Positions 34,865 to 42,542 of a DNA stretch of 64,000 nucleotides are shown here, piece after piece (positions within the stretch are counted from its first letter, which is position 1; the number at the start of each line of letters is the position of its first letter). The stretch is from NCBI RefSeq assembly GCF_017368795.1, contig NZ_JAFNLL010000002.1, forward strand, positions 62,001 through 126,000, read 5' to 3'. Under the pieces are notes generated by a model that ran no database searches, was not told where the DNA came from, and saw nothing but the letters and a program-made list of their open reading frames with translations. The stretch is from Arthrobacter cavernae (GTDB lineage: Bacteria > Actinomycetota > Actinomycetes > Actinomycetales > Micrococcaceae). The position numbers and the translations under genes are program-made.

Positions 34865-37519
34865 ATGGTTGGGCTGGAGGCCATTGAGGCCGTGGATGCC
34901 GTGGTGGTGGGTTCGGGCTTTGGCGGCTCAGTGGCCGCCCACCGCCTGTCCGCAGCCGGGCAATCCGTGGTGCTCATGGAGCGCGGCAAGCCCTACCCTC
35001 CTGGGAGCTTCGCGCGGACCCCGGCCGAGATGGGCCGCAATTTCTGGGACCCGGACCGCGGACTGTACGGACTCTTCGATGCCTGGACGTTCCGCGGCCT
35101 GGAAGGCCTCGTGTCCAGCGGCCTGGGCGGCGGCTCCCTCATCTACGCCAATGTGCTGCTCCGCAAGGACGAAAACTGGTTCGTCAAGGAATCACCGGTG
35201 CCCGGCGGCGGCTACGAGAACTGGCCGTTCACGCGGGCCGATCTTGACCCGTACTACGACGCCGCGGAGGCCATGCTCCAGCCGGTCCCCTACCCGTACC
35301 GGGACACCGCCAAGACCAACGCCATGGAGGCCAGCGCGGCAGCGCTGGGCCTGTCCATCAGCCGTCCGCCCATCGCCGTCACCTTCGCCGCGCGGCCCGG
35401 CGCGGTCCCCGGCACCAACCAGCCCCTGCCCGCCGCGCCCTACGGCAGCGTCCACGGCGAAGGCACCGTCAGGACCACATGCATCCTGTGCGGCGAATGC
35501 GACATCGGCTGCAACTCCGGCGCCAAGAACACCCTGGACCACAACTACCTCTCGGCGGCGGCCCGGCACGCGGACCTCCGCACCTTCCACGACGTCCGTG
35601 GCATCCGCCCCCTCGACGGAGGGGGCTACGAGGTCCGCTACGTCGTCCACGACCCCGCGAACCCGGGCGCCCTGCTCACCGAACGGCTCATCCGCTGCCG
35701 CAGGCTCATCCTGGGGGCCGGCACCTTCGGCACCAACTTCCTGCTCCTGCGCAACCGCGGCTCGCTCCCGGCGCTCAGCGAGGCCCTCGGCACGCGCTTC
35801 AGCGGGAACGGGGATCTGCTGACCTTCATCATGGACGCCAAGACGCGCGGCAACGGCTCGGACAACGGCAACGGCGCCGCCACCGGTGTGCGGACCCTGT
35901 CCGGGAGCCGCGGCCCGGTGATCACCACGGCCATCCGTGTGCCGGACACCCGCGACGGCGGCGACGGCCGCGGCTACTACGTGGAGGACGCCGGTTACCC
36001 GGCCTTCATGAACTGGCTGATCGAAACCGGGCAGCTGGGCAAGGTTGCCGCCCGCACCCTCCGGGTGGCCAGGCAACTGCTCAAGGACAGGCTCTTCGAG
36101 GCCCGGCGCTCCAACATCTCCGCCGACGTTGCCGCGGCCCTGGGCGACGGCCGGCTGTCTGCCAGTTCCCTGCCCCTGCTGGGCATGGGCCGCGACATCC
36201 CCGACGGCGTCATGGGCCTGCAGGACGGCAGGCTCGCCATCGACTGGACGTTGTCCACGTCAACGGCGTACTTCGACAGGGTCCGTTCCACCATGGCCTC
36301 GATCGCCCGGGAACTGGACGGGGACTTCGTGGACAACCCGCTCTGGTGGGCCAAACGCGTCATCACGGTGCACCCGATCGGCGGCGCACCGGCCGGGCGC
36401 AACCCGGCCGAAGGGGTCTGCGATTCCTACGGCGAAGTATTCGGCTACCCCGGGCTGTACGTGGTGGACGGGGCCGCTATGCCCGGCCCGGTGGGCGCCA
36501 ATCCCTCGTTGACCATTGCGGCCTTCGCCGAGCGGGCCTGCGAGCGCATCCTCGACGCCGGCAGCACTCCTGCCGCCGACGGGACTGCTGCTGCGGGCGG
36601 GACAGACGCACGGAGCCGCGGCGGACTGGAGGCAGCAGCAAAGCCGGCGGCCGCCCCGGTGGCGGCGGGCGCCGTCGTCGACGCCGCAGAGCTGGCTCCC
36701 CGCGCACTGGCACCGGACGCCACCAAGGGGAAGTCCGGGCGCGAAGAGCGTCCCGCCGCGGCTACAGCGCCTGCCGAAGGCGGGACCCGAGGGCGGGTAC
36801 GCGGACTGGACGCTGGAAGGGCGGCGGCCGGACCGCAGGCGACATCCGTCAGCTTCACCGAACAGATGCACGGCTGGTTCAGCCCGGGAGTGGCCGATCC
36901 GGAGAAGGGCCGCAGCCTGGGCCGCGACAGGGGCCGGCGGATCATGTTCGAACTGACCATCACGGCCGAGGATATCGACGCCTTCGTGGCGGATCCCTCG
37001 CACCCGGCCACGGCGGAGGGCTACGTCCTGGTGGACCAGTTCGGCGGCCGGCTGCCGGTGGAGCGCGGCTGGTTCAATCTGTTCGTTGCCGACGGCCCCG
37101 GTGCAGGATCCGACGCCGGACCCTCGCGCCGCATGCTGTACCGCCTGTGGCTGCGCGATCCCGGCGGCACCCCGCTGACGTTCACCGGATTCAAGGAGAT
37201 CCGGAACGACGCCGGGCTGGACGTCTGGGCGGACACCACCATCCTGTACGCCACCATCCTGCGCGGCCATGTGCCGCCGCCGGAGCCGCTGCTGGGTGCA
37301 GAGCCGGAGCCTGGCGCCGTCGATCCCGGAATCGCCGGCGCCGGGATCCTGCACATCCGGCCGCTGGACTTCGCCAGACAGCTGACCACTTTCCGGGCCG
37401 TGGGCCCCTCCCCGGCCGCGGGGCTTGCCGCGTTCGGGAAGCTCTTCATGGGCGAGCTGTGGTACGTCTACGGCCGGGCCGCCAAACGCGTTCCGTTCCC
37501 CTTCAAGCCGCGGCCATGA
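34865..37519 (+). CDS. GMC oxidoreductase, ChoD/cholesterol-oxidase-like, with C-terminal accessory domain
   Basis: An 884-aa FAD enzyme expected to oxidise an alcohol, possibly a sterol or other lipid. The FAD motif VVVGSGFGGS is at 13-22; the GMC C-signature VHPIGG with YPGLYVVDGA and GANPSLTI lies near 500-560. C206, C209, C212 and C216 (CILCGECDIGC) precede GAKNTLDHNYL, a Cys cluster also seen in ChoD-like proteins. A disordered Ala/Gly/Arg linker (about 563-660) leads to an accessory domain starting FTEQMHGW (662 on). No signal peptide, so cytosolic or membrane-associated. First of seven tightly linked genes; its stop overlaps the next start (ATGA). Confidence 0.88.
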   Translation: MVGLEAIEAVDAVVVGSGFGGSVAAHRLSAAGQSVVLMERGKPYPPGSFARTPAEMGRNFWDPDRGLYGLFDAWTFRGLEGLVSSGLGGGSLIYANVLLRKDENWFVKESPVPGGGYENWPFTRADLDPYYDAAEAMLQPVPYPYRDTAKTNAMEASAAALGLSISRPPIAVTFAARPGAVPGTNQPLPAAPYGSVHGEGTVRTTCILCGECDIGCNSGAKNTLDHNYLSAAARHADLRTFHDVRGIRPLDGGGYEVRYVVHDPANPGALLTERLIRCRRLILGAGTFGTNFLLLRNRGSLPALSEALGTRFSGNGDLLTFIMDAKTRGNGSDNGNGAATGVRTLSGSRGPVITTAIRVPDTRDGGDGRGYYVEDAGYPAFMNWLIETGQLGKVAARTLRVARQLLKDRLFEARRSNISADVAAALGDGRLSASSLPLLGMGRDIPDGVMGLQDGRLAIDWTLSTSTAYFDRVRSTMASIARELDGDFVDNPLWWAKRVITVHPIGGAPAGRNPAEGVCDSYGEVFGYPGLYVVDGAAMPGPVGANPSLTIAAFAERACERILDAGSTPAADGTAAAGGTDARSRGGLEAAAKPAAAPVAAGAVVDAAELAPRALAPDATKGKSGREERPAAATAPAEGGTRGRVRGLDAGRAAAGPQATSVSFTEQMHGWFSPGVADPEKGRSLGRDRGRRIMFELTITAEDIDAFVADPSHPATAEGYVLVDQFGGRLPVERGWFNLFVADGPGAGSDAGPSRRMLYRLWLRDPGGTPLTFTGFKEIRNDAGLDVWADTTILYATILRGHVPPPEPLLGAEPEPGAVDPGIAGAGILHIRPLDFARQLTTFRAVGPSPAAGLAAFGKLFMGELWYVYGRAAKRVPFPFKPRP

Positions 37520-39576
37520 AACGCCGGGAGCTTGCGGAACACCGCGCCGTCCTGGGGTTCACGCCCCGGGAGGCCGTCCGCTGGCTCTCGCCGATGTCGC
37601 TGGCGCGGACCGCGTTGAAGGTCATGGCCGCCACGGTCTTCGCGGACTTCGGCGACAAGCGCGAACTGGAGGGCGGCTTCCCCTCCGATCCGCTGGACCT
37701 GGACCGGCTTCCGGTGCCCGGGCAGCCCGCCCAACCACCGGTGGGCAGCAGGCCCCTGCCGTCTCCCGGGGAGCCCGCCGCCGAGGAAGCCGCAACCAGC
37801 AACACGGGCAAGGAACTGTGGCTCGACTTCGCCGCGGACCTCGGCGACGGCTTCGACGCCACATACTCCGTGGCGCTGCTGCTGGCCCAGGAAACGCTCG
37901 ACGTCGGCGGCGCGGTGCTGCCGCGCGGCAGGGTGCTGGTGCTCGGCGGCGACGAGGTCTATCCCGTGGCCTCGCCCGTGGCCTATGAGGACCGGATGAC
38001 CGGCCCCTACCGGATGGCCTTCCCGGCGTCTCGAAACCCCATCCCCGGAAACGCCGCCGGAGGCCCCGCCGGGCCCCCGGCCGCCGTTGCCGCCCCTGCC
38101 GCGGTCATGCTGGCGCTCCCCGGCAACCACGACTGGTACGACGGCCTGACCTCGTTCATCCGGATGTTCACGCGGCAGCGCAGCATCGGAGCCTGGCGCA
38201 CCATCCAGACCCGCAGCTACTTCGCCGTGCGGCTCAGCGGCGAAGGCCCTCGCGAAGGACACCAGGGCACTCCCGGCTGGTGGCTGCTGGGGCTGGACAG
38301 CCAGCTGGGGCAGTACATCGACGAACCACAGCTGGACGACTTCTACCGCAACGTCACCACCCGGCTGCAGCCAAGCGATGCCATCATCCTGTGCGTTGCC
38401 GCCCCGTACTGGGTCTACGCGGACCAGCCCGGCAGCAGCGAGTTCCGCCAGGTCAACTTCTTCGAGCAGGACTACCTGCGCCGGCGCTTCAACCCGGACA
38501 CCGGCCTGTTCGAGGCCACCGGGGCCACCGTGCGGCTCTGGCTCAGCGGCGACCTCCACCACTATTCGCGCTACGAGCAGCGCGGCCCGGGCGAGGCCCA
38601 GGAGCTTCCGCCGGATCCCGCCCGCGCCCAGCTCATCACCTGCGGCCTGGGCGGCGCCTACCTGTCCGATGCGCACTGGCTCCCACAGGACGTTGTCCTT
38701 CCTCCCATGGCAGGCTCGCCGGGGGAATCGGCCGCCCAGCCGCCGTCGTCGGCTGTGCCGGAAGCAAGCGGGCCGGAGACAACAGCGCCCGGAGCAAGCG
38801 GCAGGCGTTTCACCCGCATGCCCGGCATCTACCCCCAGCCTGCGGATTCCCGGCGCTACGGCCGCCGCCTGGCCAACCCGCTGTCCCCGTACTGGCTGCC
38901 CGTGCGCAATCCGGGGTTCGGCGTGCTGCTCGGCATCGTGCACTTGGTGGCCTTCCTGACGCTGTGGACAGTGTTCAGCGCCTTCCGCGGCCTGTCCTTC
39001 GTGGACAGCCTGCGCGGCCTCACCCGGGGAAACACCCTGCTGCTCGCCGTCCTCCTGCTCGCCGTCCTCCTGGTCGCCGTGCCGCTGGTCCTGCTGGGCC
39101 TCCTGGCCCTGCTGGCCAAGTGGCTTGGCCTCGCCCGCAGGGGCCTGGTGGTCTTCCTCCGCGGCGCCCTGTACCAGCTGTCCGCCCTCGCGGTGAGTGC
39201 CGCCGTCGTGATCCTGATTCCGTGGCCCAATCCCTGGCCGCATTTCCTTATCGCCGCCCTCGCGCTCGCGCTGGTGTACGTGGGCGGCTGGGCCGTGGGC
39301 AGTGAGGCCTTCGCGTTTTTCATCCAGGGGACGCCGGGCGGCGAGGTGGCTTCGTGGCGGATGTCCGGCCAGGCCATCGAGGACCACAAGGGCTTCCTGC
39401 GCCTGCACCTGGCCCCGGACGGCTCCGTCACCGTCTACCCGCTGGCCGTGGACAGCATCTGCCGCGACTGGAAGTTGGAGGACAACGACGACGGCGCCTG
39501 CCTGGTGCCGGTGTCCGGCCTGCCCGCCGTCCGGCTGCTGGAGCAGCCGGTCACCATCGCCCGGAAGGGAGCCTGA
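37516..39576 (+). CDS. membrane-anchored metallophosphoesterase-like protein
   Basis: A 686-aa protein with a calcineurin-like phosphoesterase domain followed by membrane helices. Visible metal motifs are an altered first site (DFAADLGDGFD, 104-114), GGDEVYP (144-150), PGNHDW (202-207) and GDLHHYSRY (345-353). The usual DxH of motif one is absent, so activity needs testing. A Pro/Ala/Gly-rich insert (about 170-195) interrupts the domain. Residues about 460-600 hold four or five hydrophobic helices (LLAVLLLAVLLVAVPLVLL), with a soluble C-terminal tail. The catalytic domain has no signal peptide and is inferred cytosolic. Starts in an ATGA overlap with the GMC gene. Confidence 0.78.
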   Translation: MKRRELAEHRAVLGFTPREAVRWLSPMSLARTALKVMAATVFADFGDKRELEGGFPSDPLDLDRLPVPGQPAQPPVGSRPLPSPGEPAAEEAATSNTGKELWLDFAADLGDGFDATYSVALLLAQETLDVGGAVLPRGRVLVLGGDEVYPVASPVAYEDRMTGPYRMAFPASRNPIPGNAAGGPAGPPAAVAAPAAVMLALPGNHDWYDGLTSFIRMFTRQRSIGAWRTIQTRSYFAVRLSGEGPREGHQGTPGWWLLGLDSQLGQYIDEPQLDDFYRNVTTRLQPSDAIILCVAAPYWVYADQPGSSEFRQVNFFEQDYLRRRFNPDTGLFEATGATVRLWLSGDLHHYSRYEQRGPGEAQELPPDPARAQLITCGLGGAYLSDAHWLPQDVVLPPMAGSPGESAAQPPSSAVPEASGPETTAPGASGRRFTRMPGIYPQPADSRRYGRRLANPLSPYWLPVRNPGFGVLLGIVHLVAFLTLWTVFSAFRGLSFVDSLRGLTRGNTLLLAVLLLAVLLVAVPLVLLGLLALLAKWLGLARRGLVVFLRGALYQLSALAVSAAVVILIPWPNPWPHFLIAALALALVYVGGWAVGSEAFAFFIQGTPGGEVASWRMSGQAIEDHKGFLRLHLAPDGSVTVYPLAVDSICRDWKLEDNDDGACLVPVSGLPAVRLLEQPVTIARKGA

Positions 39577-39578
39577 CC

Positions 39579-40616
39579 ATGACCATCACCCGGGCCGAAC
39601 ACCGGACCGACGTCATCCCGTTCCGGGCGCGGGACAACACTCCGCTGAGCCTGGTGCACGTGAGCTCGCCCTCGGAGGCCACCAAGGGGCCGGTTTTGCT
39701 GGTCCACGGTTCCGGGGTGCGGGCCGAACTGTTCCGGCCGCCGATTCCCACCACCATCGTGGACGTCCTGCTGGACGATGGCTGGGACGTGTGGATGCTG
39801 AACTGGCGGGCCTCAATCGACCTTGACCCGCTATCCTGGACGCTCGCGGATGCCGCCGTGTACGACCATCCCGCCGCCGTCGAGCACGTCCTGGACGCGA
39901 CCGGCGCGGACACGCTCAAAGCCGTGATCCACTGCCAGGGCTCCACCTCGTTCACGATGTCCGCCGTGGCCGGGCTGCTGCCCCGGGTGGACACGATCGT
40001 CTCCAACGCGGTGTCCCTGCATCCGGTGGTGCCGCCGTTCTCTCGGCTGAAAATCGACTACCTGACCCCCATCGTCAAGGTGTTCACGCCCTATCTGTCC
40101 CCCGCCTGGGGCTACAAGTCGCAGGGCTACTTCACCCGCTTCATCCGCGGAATCGTCAAAGCCAGCCACCACGAATGCGACAACACCGTTTGCAAGCTGG
40201 TGAGCTTCACGTACGGCAGCGGCCGCCCGGCACTGTGGTCGCACGAAAACCTCGACCACGCCACGCACGAATGGCTGAAGGGGGAGTTCGCCGAGGTTCC
40301 CATGACGTTCTTCAAGGAAATGGGCCGCAGCATCAGGGCCGGGCACATGGTGGCGGCTGGCAACCACCCCGAGCTTCCGCGGAACTTCGTGGCGCAGGCA
40401 CCCCAGACCGACGCCCGCTTCGCCTTCCTGGCCGGGCAGGACAACCTGTGCTTCCTGCCCGAAAGCCAGGAGCGCACCTTCGATTTCTTCCAGCAGCACC
40501 GGCCCGGCAAGGACTCGCTGCACCTCATCCCCGGCTACGGCCATCTGGACGTGTTCTTCGGCGCCCGGGCCTGGCAGGACACCTTCCCGATCATTGTCCA
40601 GGAGCTGAACTCATGA
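39579..40616 (+). CDS. alpha/beta hydrolase with Cys at the nucleophile position
   Basis: A 345-aa alpha/beta-hydrolase fold protein. The oxyanion loop is LLVHGSGVRAELF (40-52). At the nucleophile elbow, where GxSxG is expected, it has IHCQGS with C119 in the serine position. The acid is probably the Asp in LAGQDNLCF and the base the His in PGYGHLDVF. Cys nucleophiles occur in dienelactone hydrolase, and similar HCxGS elbows are found in hydrolase domains linked to ChoD-like GMC oxidases (from memory). An ester, thioester or lactone substrate is inferred. It begins 2 nt after the phosphoesterase stop and overlaps the next gene by ATGA. Confidence 0.82.
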   Translation: MTITRAEHRTDVIPFRARDNTPLSLVHVSSPSEATKGPVLLVHGSGVRAELFRPPIPTTIVDVLLDDGWDVWMLNWRASIDLDPLSWTLADAAVYDHPAAVEHVLDATGADTLKAVIHCQGSTSFTMSAVAGLLPRVDTIVSNAVSLHPVVPPFSRLKIDYLTPIVKVFTPYLSPAWGYKSQGYFTRFIRGIVKASHHECDNTVCKLVSFTYGSGRPALWSHENLDHATHEWLKGEFAEVPMTFFKEMGRSIRAGHMVAAGNHPELPRNFVAQAPQTDARFAFLAGQDNLCFLPESQERTFDFFQQHRPGKDSLHLIPGYGHLDVFFGARAWQDTFPIIVQELNS

Positions 40617-41581
40617 AAAACCTCACCCAGCTGCTTGCCCCGCTGCTCAGGCTCATGCCCTCCCCGGTCCCCCGCCGCCAGGAGCAGCTGCGCGGCCAGC
40701 ACGCCCGCGTGGACGGCATCAAGTACCTGATGCCGGTGAACTCGGACGATTCCCCGGTGCTCATGGCCGCGTTCCCCATCAACAAGCGGGCCGCGGCCAC
40801 CGCCCTGCCGGGCCGGGAAATGCGGCCGTTCAGCCTCGGCGGCAAGGGCCTGCTGGTGGTCACGGTGGTCAACTACAAGTCCACGGACATCGGCAAATAC
40901 ATCGAATACTCGCTGGCCATCGCCATCACCCACGGCAGCCGGCCCGCGCCGCCCATCCTCCCGCTGCTCTTCCAGAAGACCTTCAAGCTGGGCCAGTTCG
41001 TGGTGGACCTGCCCGTCAGCACCGAGGTCTCAGTCAAGGGGGGCAAGGGAATCTGGGGCATGCCCAAGCACCAGGCCAATCTGGACTTCGTGGTCACGGA
41101 CACCACGGTCTCGGCCCAGTACGAGCAGGACGGCGTGCTGGGCTGCTATATCGAAATCGAACGGCCCGCCCCGCTCGGACTGCCCCTGAAACTCGCAGCC
41201 TCCAACTACTGCGCTTTCCGCGGTATGCTCTGGAAATCGGACATCTACTTTGAAGCCACCGGCGACATCGCCCTCGGCGGGCAGGCCAAGGCGCGCCTCG
41301 TCCTCGGCGACGCGCCCGGCGTCGCGCCGTTGAAGAAACTGAAAGTGGGCAGCAAGCCGGTCTTCACCGCCTGGCTGCCCGAGGCCCACGGCGTGCTGGA
41401 TGACCACTACGAGACCTGGTTCCTCACTGCCCCCACCGAGGCCGAAGCCGCCGCCATCCGCGGCGGCGACATGATGGACAGCGTGGTGGGCCTGGGGCAA
41501 GGGCAGGACTGGCTGGAGCCGCCGGACCGCAGCACGACCCAGGAATCCCGCGTTGAGCCCGGGCGGGGAAGCTCGCGATGA
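40613..41581 (+). CDS. acetoacetate decarboxylase family protein
   Basis: A 322-aa protein of the ADC fold. The segment GGKGIWGMPKHQANLDF matches the ADC active-site region, with K152 at the Schiff-base lysine position. Upstream, VNYKSTDIGKYIEYSLAIAI and downstream GMLWKSDIYFEATG are family-like. Many ADC-family members are not acetoacetate decarboxylases but act as decarboxylases, dehydratases or aldolases on beta-keto or carbonyl substrates. In this operon it could process a ketone produced by the GMC enzyme; that is inference. The 30-residue C-terminal tail looks disordered. ATGA overlaps at both ends. Confidence 0.8.
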   Translation: MKNLTQLLAPLLRLMPSPVPRRQEQLRGQHARVDGIKYLMPVNSDDSPVLMAAFPINKRAAATALPGREMRPFSLGGKGLLVVTVVNYKSTDIGKYIEYSLAIAITHGSRPAPPILPLLFQKTFKLGQFVVDLPVSTEVSVKGGKGIWGMPKHQANLDFVVTDTTVSAQYEQDGVLGCYIEIERPAPLGLPLKLAASNYCAFRGMLWKSDIYFEATGDIALGGQAKARLVLGDAPGVAPLKKLKVGSKPVFTAWLPEAHGVLDDHYETWFLTAPTEAEAAAIRGGDMMDSVVGLGQGQDWLEPPDRSTTQESRVEPGRGSSR

Positions 41582-42060
41582 ACTGGCTGCTGCTCCTGAA
41601 TGCGCTCTACTTCCTGTTTGGCGCCACGATGTACGTGGGCACCATGTGGGTGCTCAAGTGGTTCCTCTACCCCACGTGGCGCTCCCTGGCCCGCGACAAC
41701 GTGGACATGCATTTTGGCACGCCCACCCGGCAGGCCACCAAGTTCTTCACCCTGGTGGTCCCTGTCATGTTCATCTCCGGCGGCGTTCTGGTGTGGTCCG
41801 AGTGGGGCACCGTCCGCGTCATTCCGGCCGTCATCTGCCTGCTCGGCATCATCGTCCTGACGGTGGTGGGCCAGGGCATCATCATCCCCATCAACGTCCG
41901 GATCCGCGGTGGCGACTTCAAGGACGACGGCGAACTCCGGTCCTTGCTGCAGCGCTGGATGGTTCTCAACGACATCCGCTTCTACGTCTCCACCCTGACC
42001 TGGGCCGCCATGGTGTGGCTCCTGGCGGACCGCGGCCGTCTGCTGGAGTCGTTCGCATGA
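41578..42060 (+). CDS. hypothetical four-helix membrane protein of the GMC operon (1)
   Basis: A 160-aa integral membrane protein, family not recognised. Hydrophobic helices are at about 4-28 (LLLNALYFLFGATMYVGTMW), 55-74, 80-104 and 130-149. Between helices 1 and 2 is a conserved-looking polar loop (TRQATKFFTL), and after helix 3 a charged loop IRGGDFKDDGELRSLL. No catalytic residues can be proposed. The start and stop overlap its neighbours by ATGA, so it is a genuine operon member rather than a chance frame. Confidence 0.72.
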   Translation: MNWLLLLNALYFLFGATMYVGTMWVLKWFLYPTWRSLARDNVDMHFGTPTRQATKFFTLVVPVMFISGGVLVWSEWGTVRVIPAVICLLGIIVLTVVGQGIIIPINVRIRGGDFKDDGELRSLLQRWMVLNDIRFYVSTLTWAAMVWLLADRGRLLESFA

Positions 42061-42542
42061 GCGCGACCGGCCAGCCGCACGGCCACCCGGGCCGCCAGCA
42101 CCGCCCGCATCCCCCGGGCACCCTGAGATGGGCGGCCGCCGATCCCCTGCGCGCCGTTCTTGCGGCAATCGCCGTCATCACGGTCGTATCGGGCGCCGCT
42201 CAGGTGCCGTTCGGCGGGCCCATCCTGCAGCTGCTGGGCGCGGAGCCGACGCCAGATGCGCGCCAGCTGTTCGGCACCGTGGGCATGTTCATGGTGGTGG
42301 TGGGCGGGCTGCTGCTGCAGACCCTGCTCAGCGCGTCCCCGTCCACAGACGTGGTTTTCTGGTCCGGGCTCCAAAAGCTGGGCGCCTTCGGTGCGGTGGG
42401 CACCGGCGTGCTGAACTCCGTGTTCTCTCCCCTTGCGCTGGCGGTCGCCGTCTTCGACCTCACGACGGCGGTGCTCCTGTATCTGTACTGGCGCCGGCTC
42501 ACGCGCGTCGAGGACGCAGCACGTCCCGGAGGCGCGGCATGA
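42057..42542 (+). CDS. hypothetical four-helix membrane protein of the GMC operon (2)
   Basis: A 161-aa integral membrane protein, family not recognised. After a His/Pro/Gly-rich N-terminal 25 residues come helices at about 33-52 (VLAAIAVITVVSGAAQVPFG), 70-90, 103-120 and 124-145. The loop after helix 1 (LLGAEPTPDARQLFG) is amphipathic. It may form a complex with the preceding membrane protein; the tandem arrangement and equal size suggest this but the sequences are not clearly homologous. ATGA overlaps at both ends. Confidence 0.7.
   Translation: MSATGQPHGHPGRQHRPHPPGTLRWAAADPLRAVLAAIAVITVVSGAAQVPFGGPILQLLGAEPTPDARQLFGTVGMFMVVVGGLLLQTLLSASPSTDVVFWSGLQKLGAFGAVGTGVLNSVFSPLALAVAVFDLTTAVLLYLYWRRLTRVEDAARPGGAA

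Noticed and set aside
35479..37515. Long upstream extension of the phosphoesterase frame inside the GMC gene
   Set aside because: Out of frame with a well-supported GMC oxidase and Arg/Pro-rich. The true start is the ATG at 37516.
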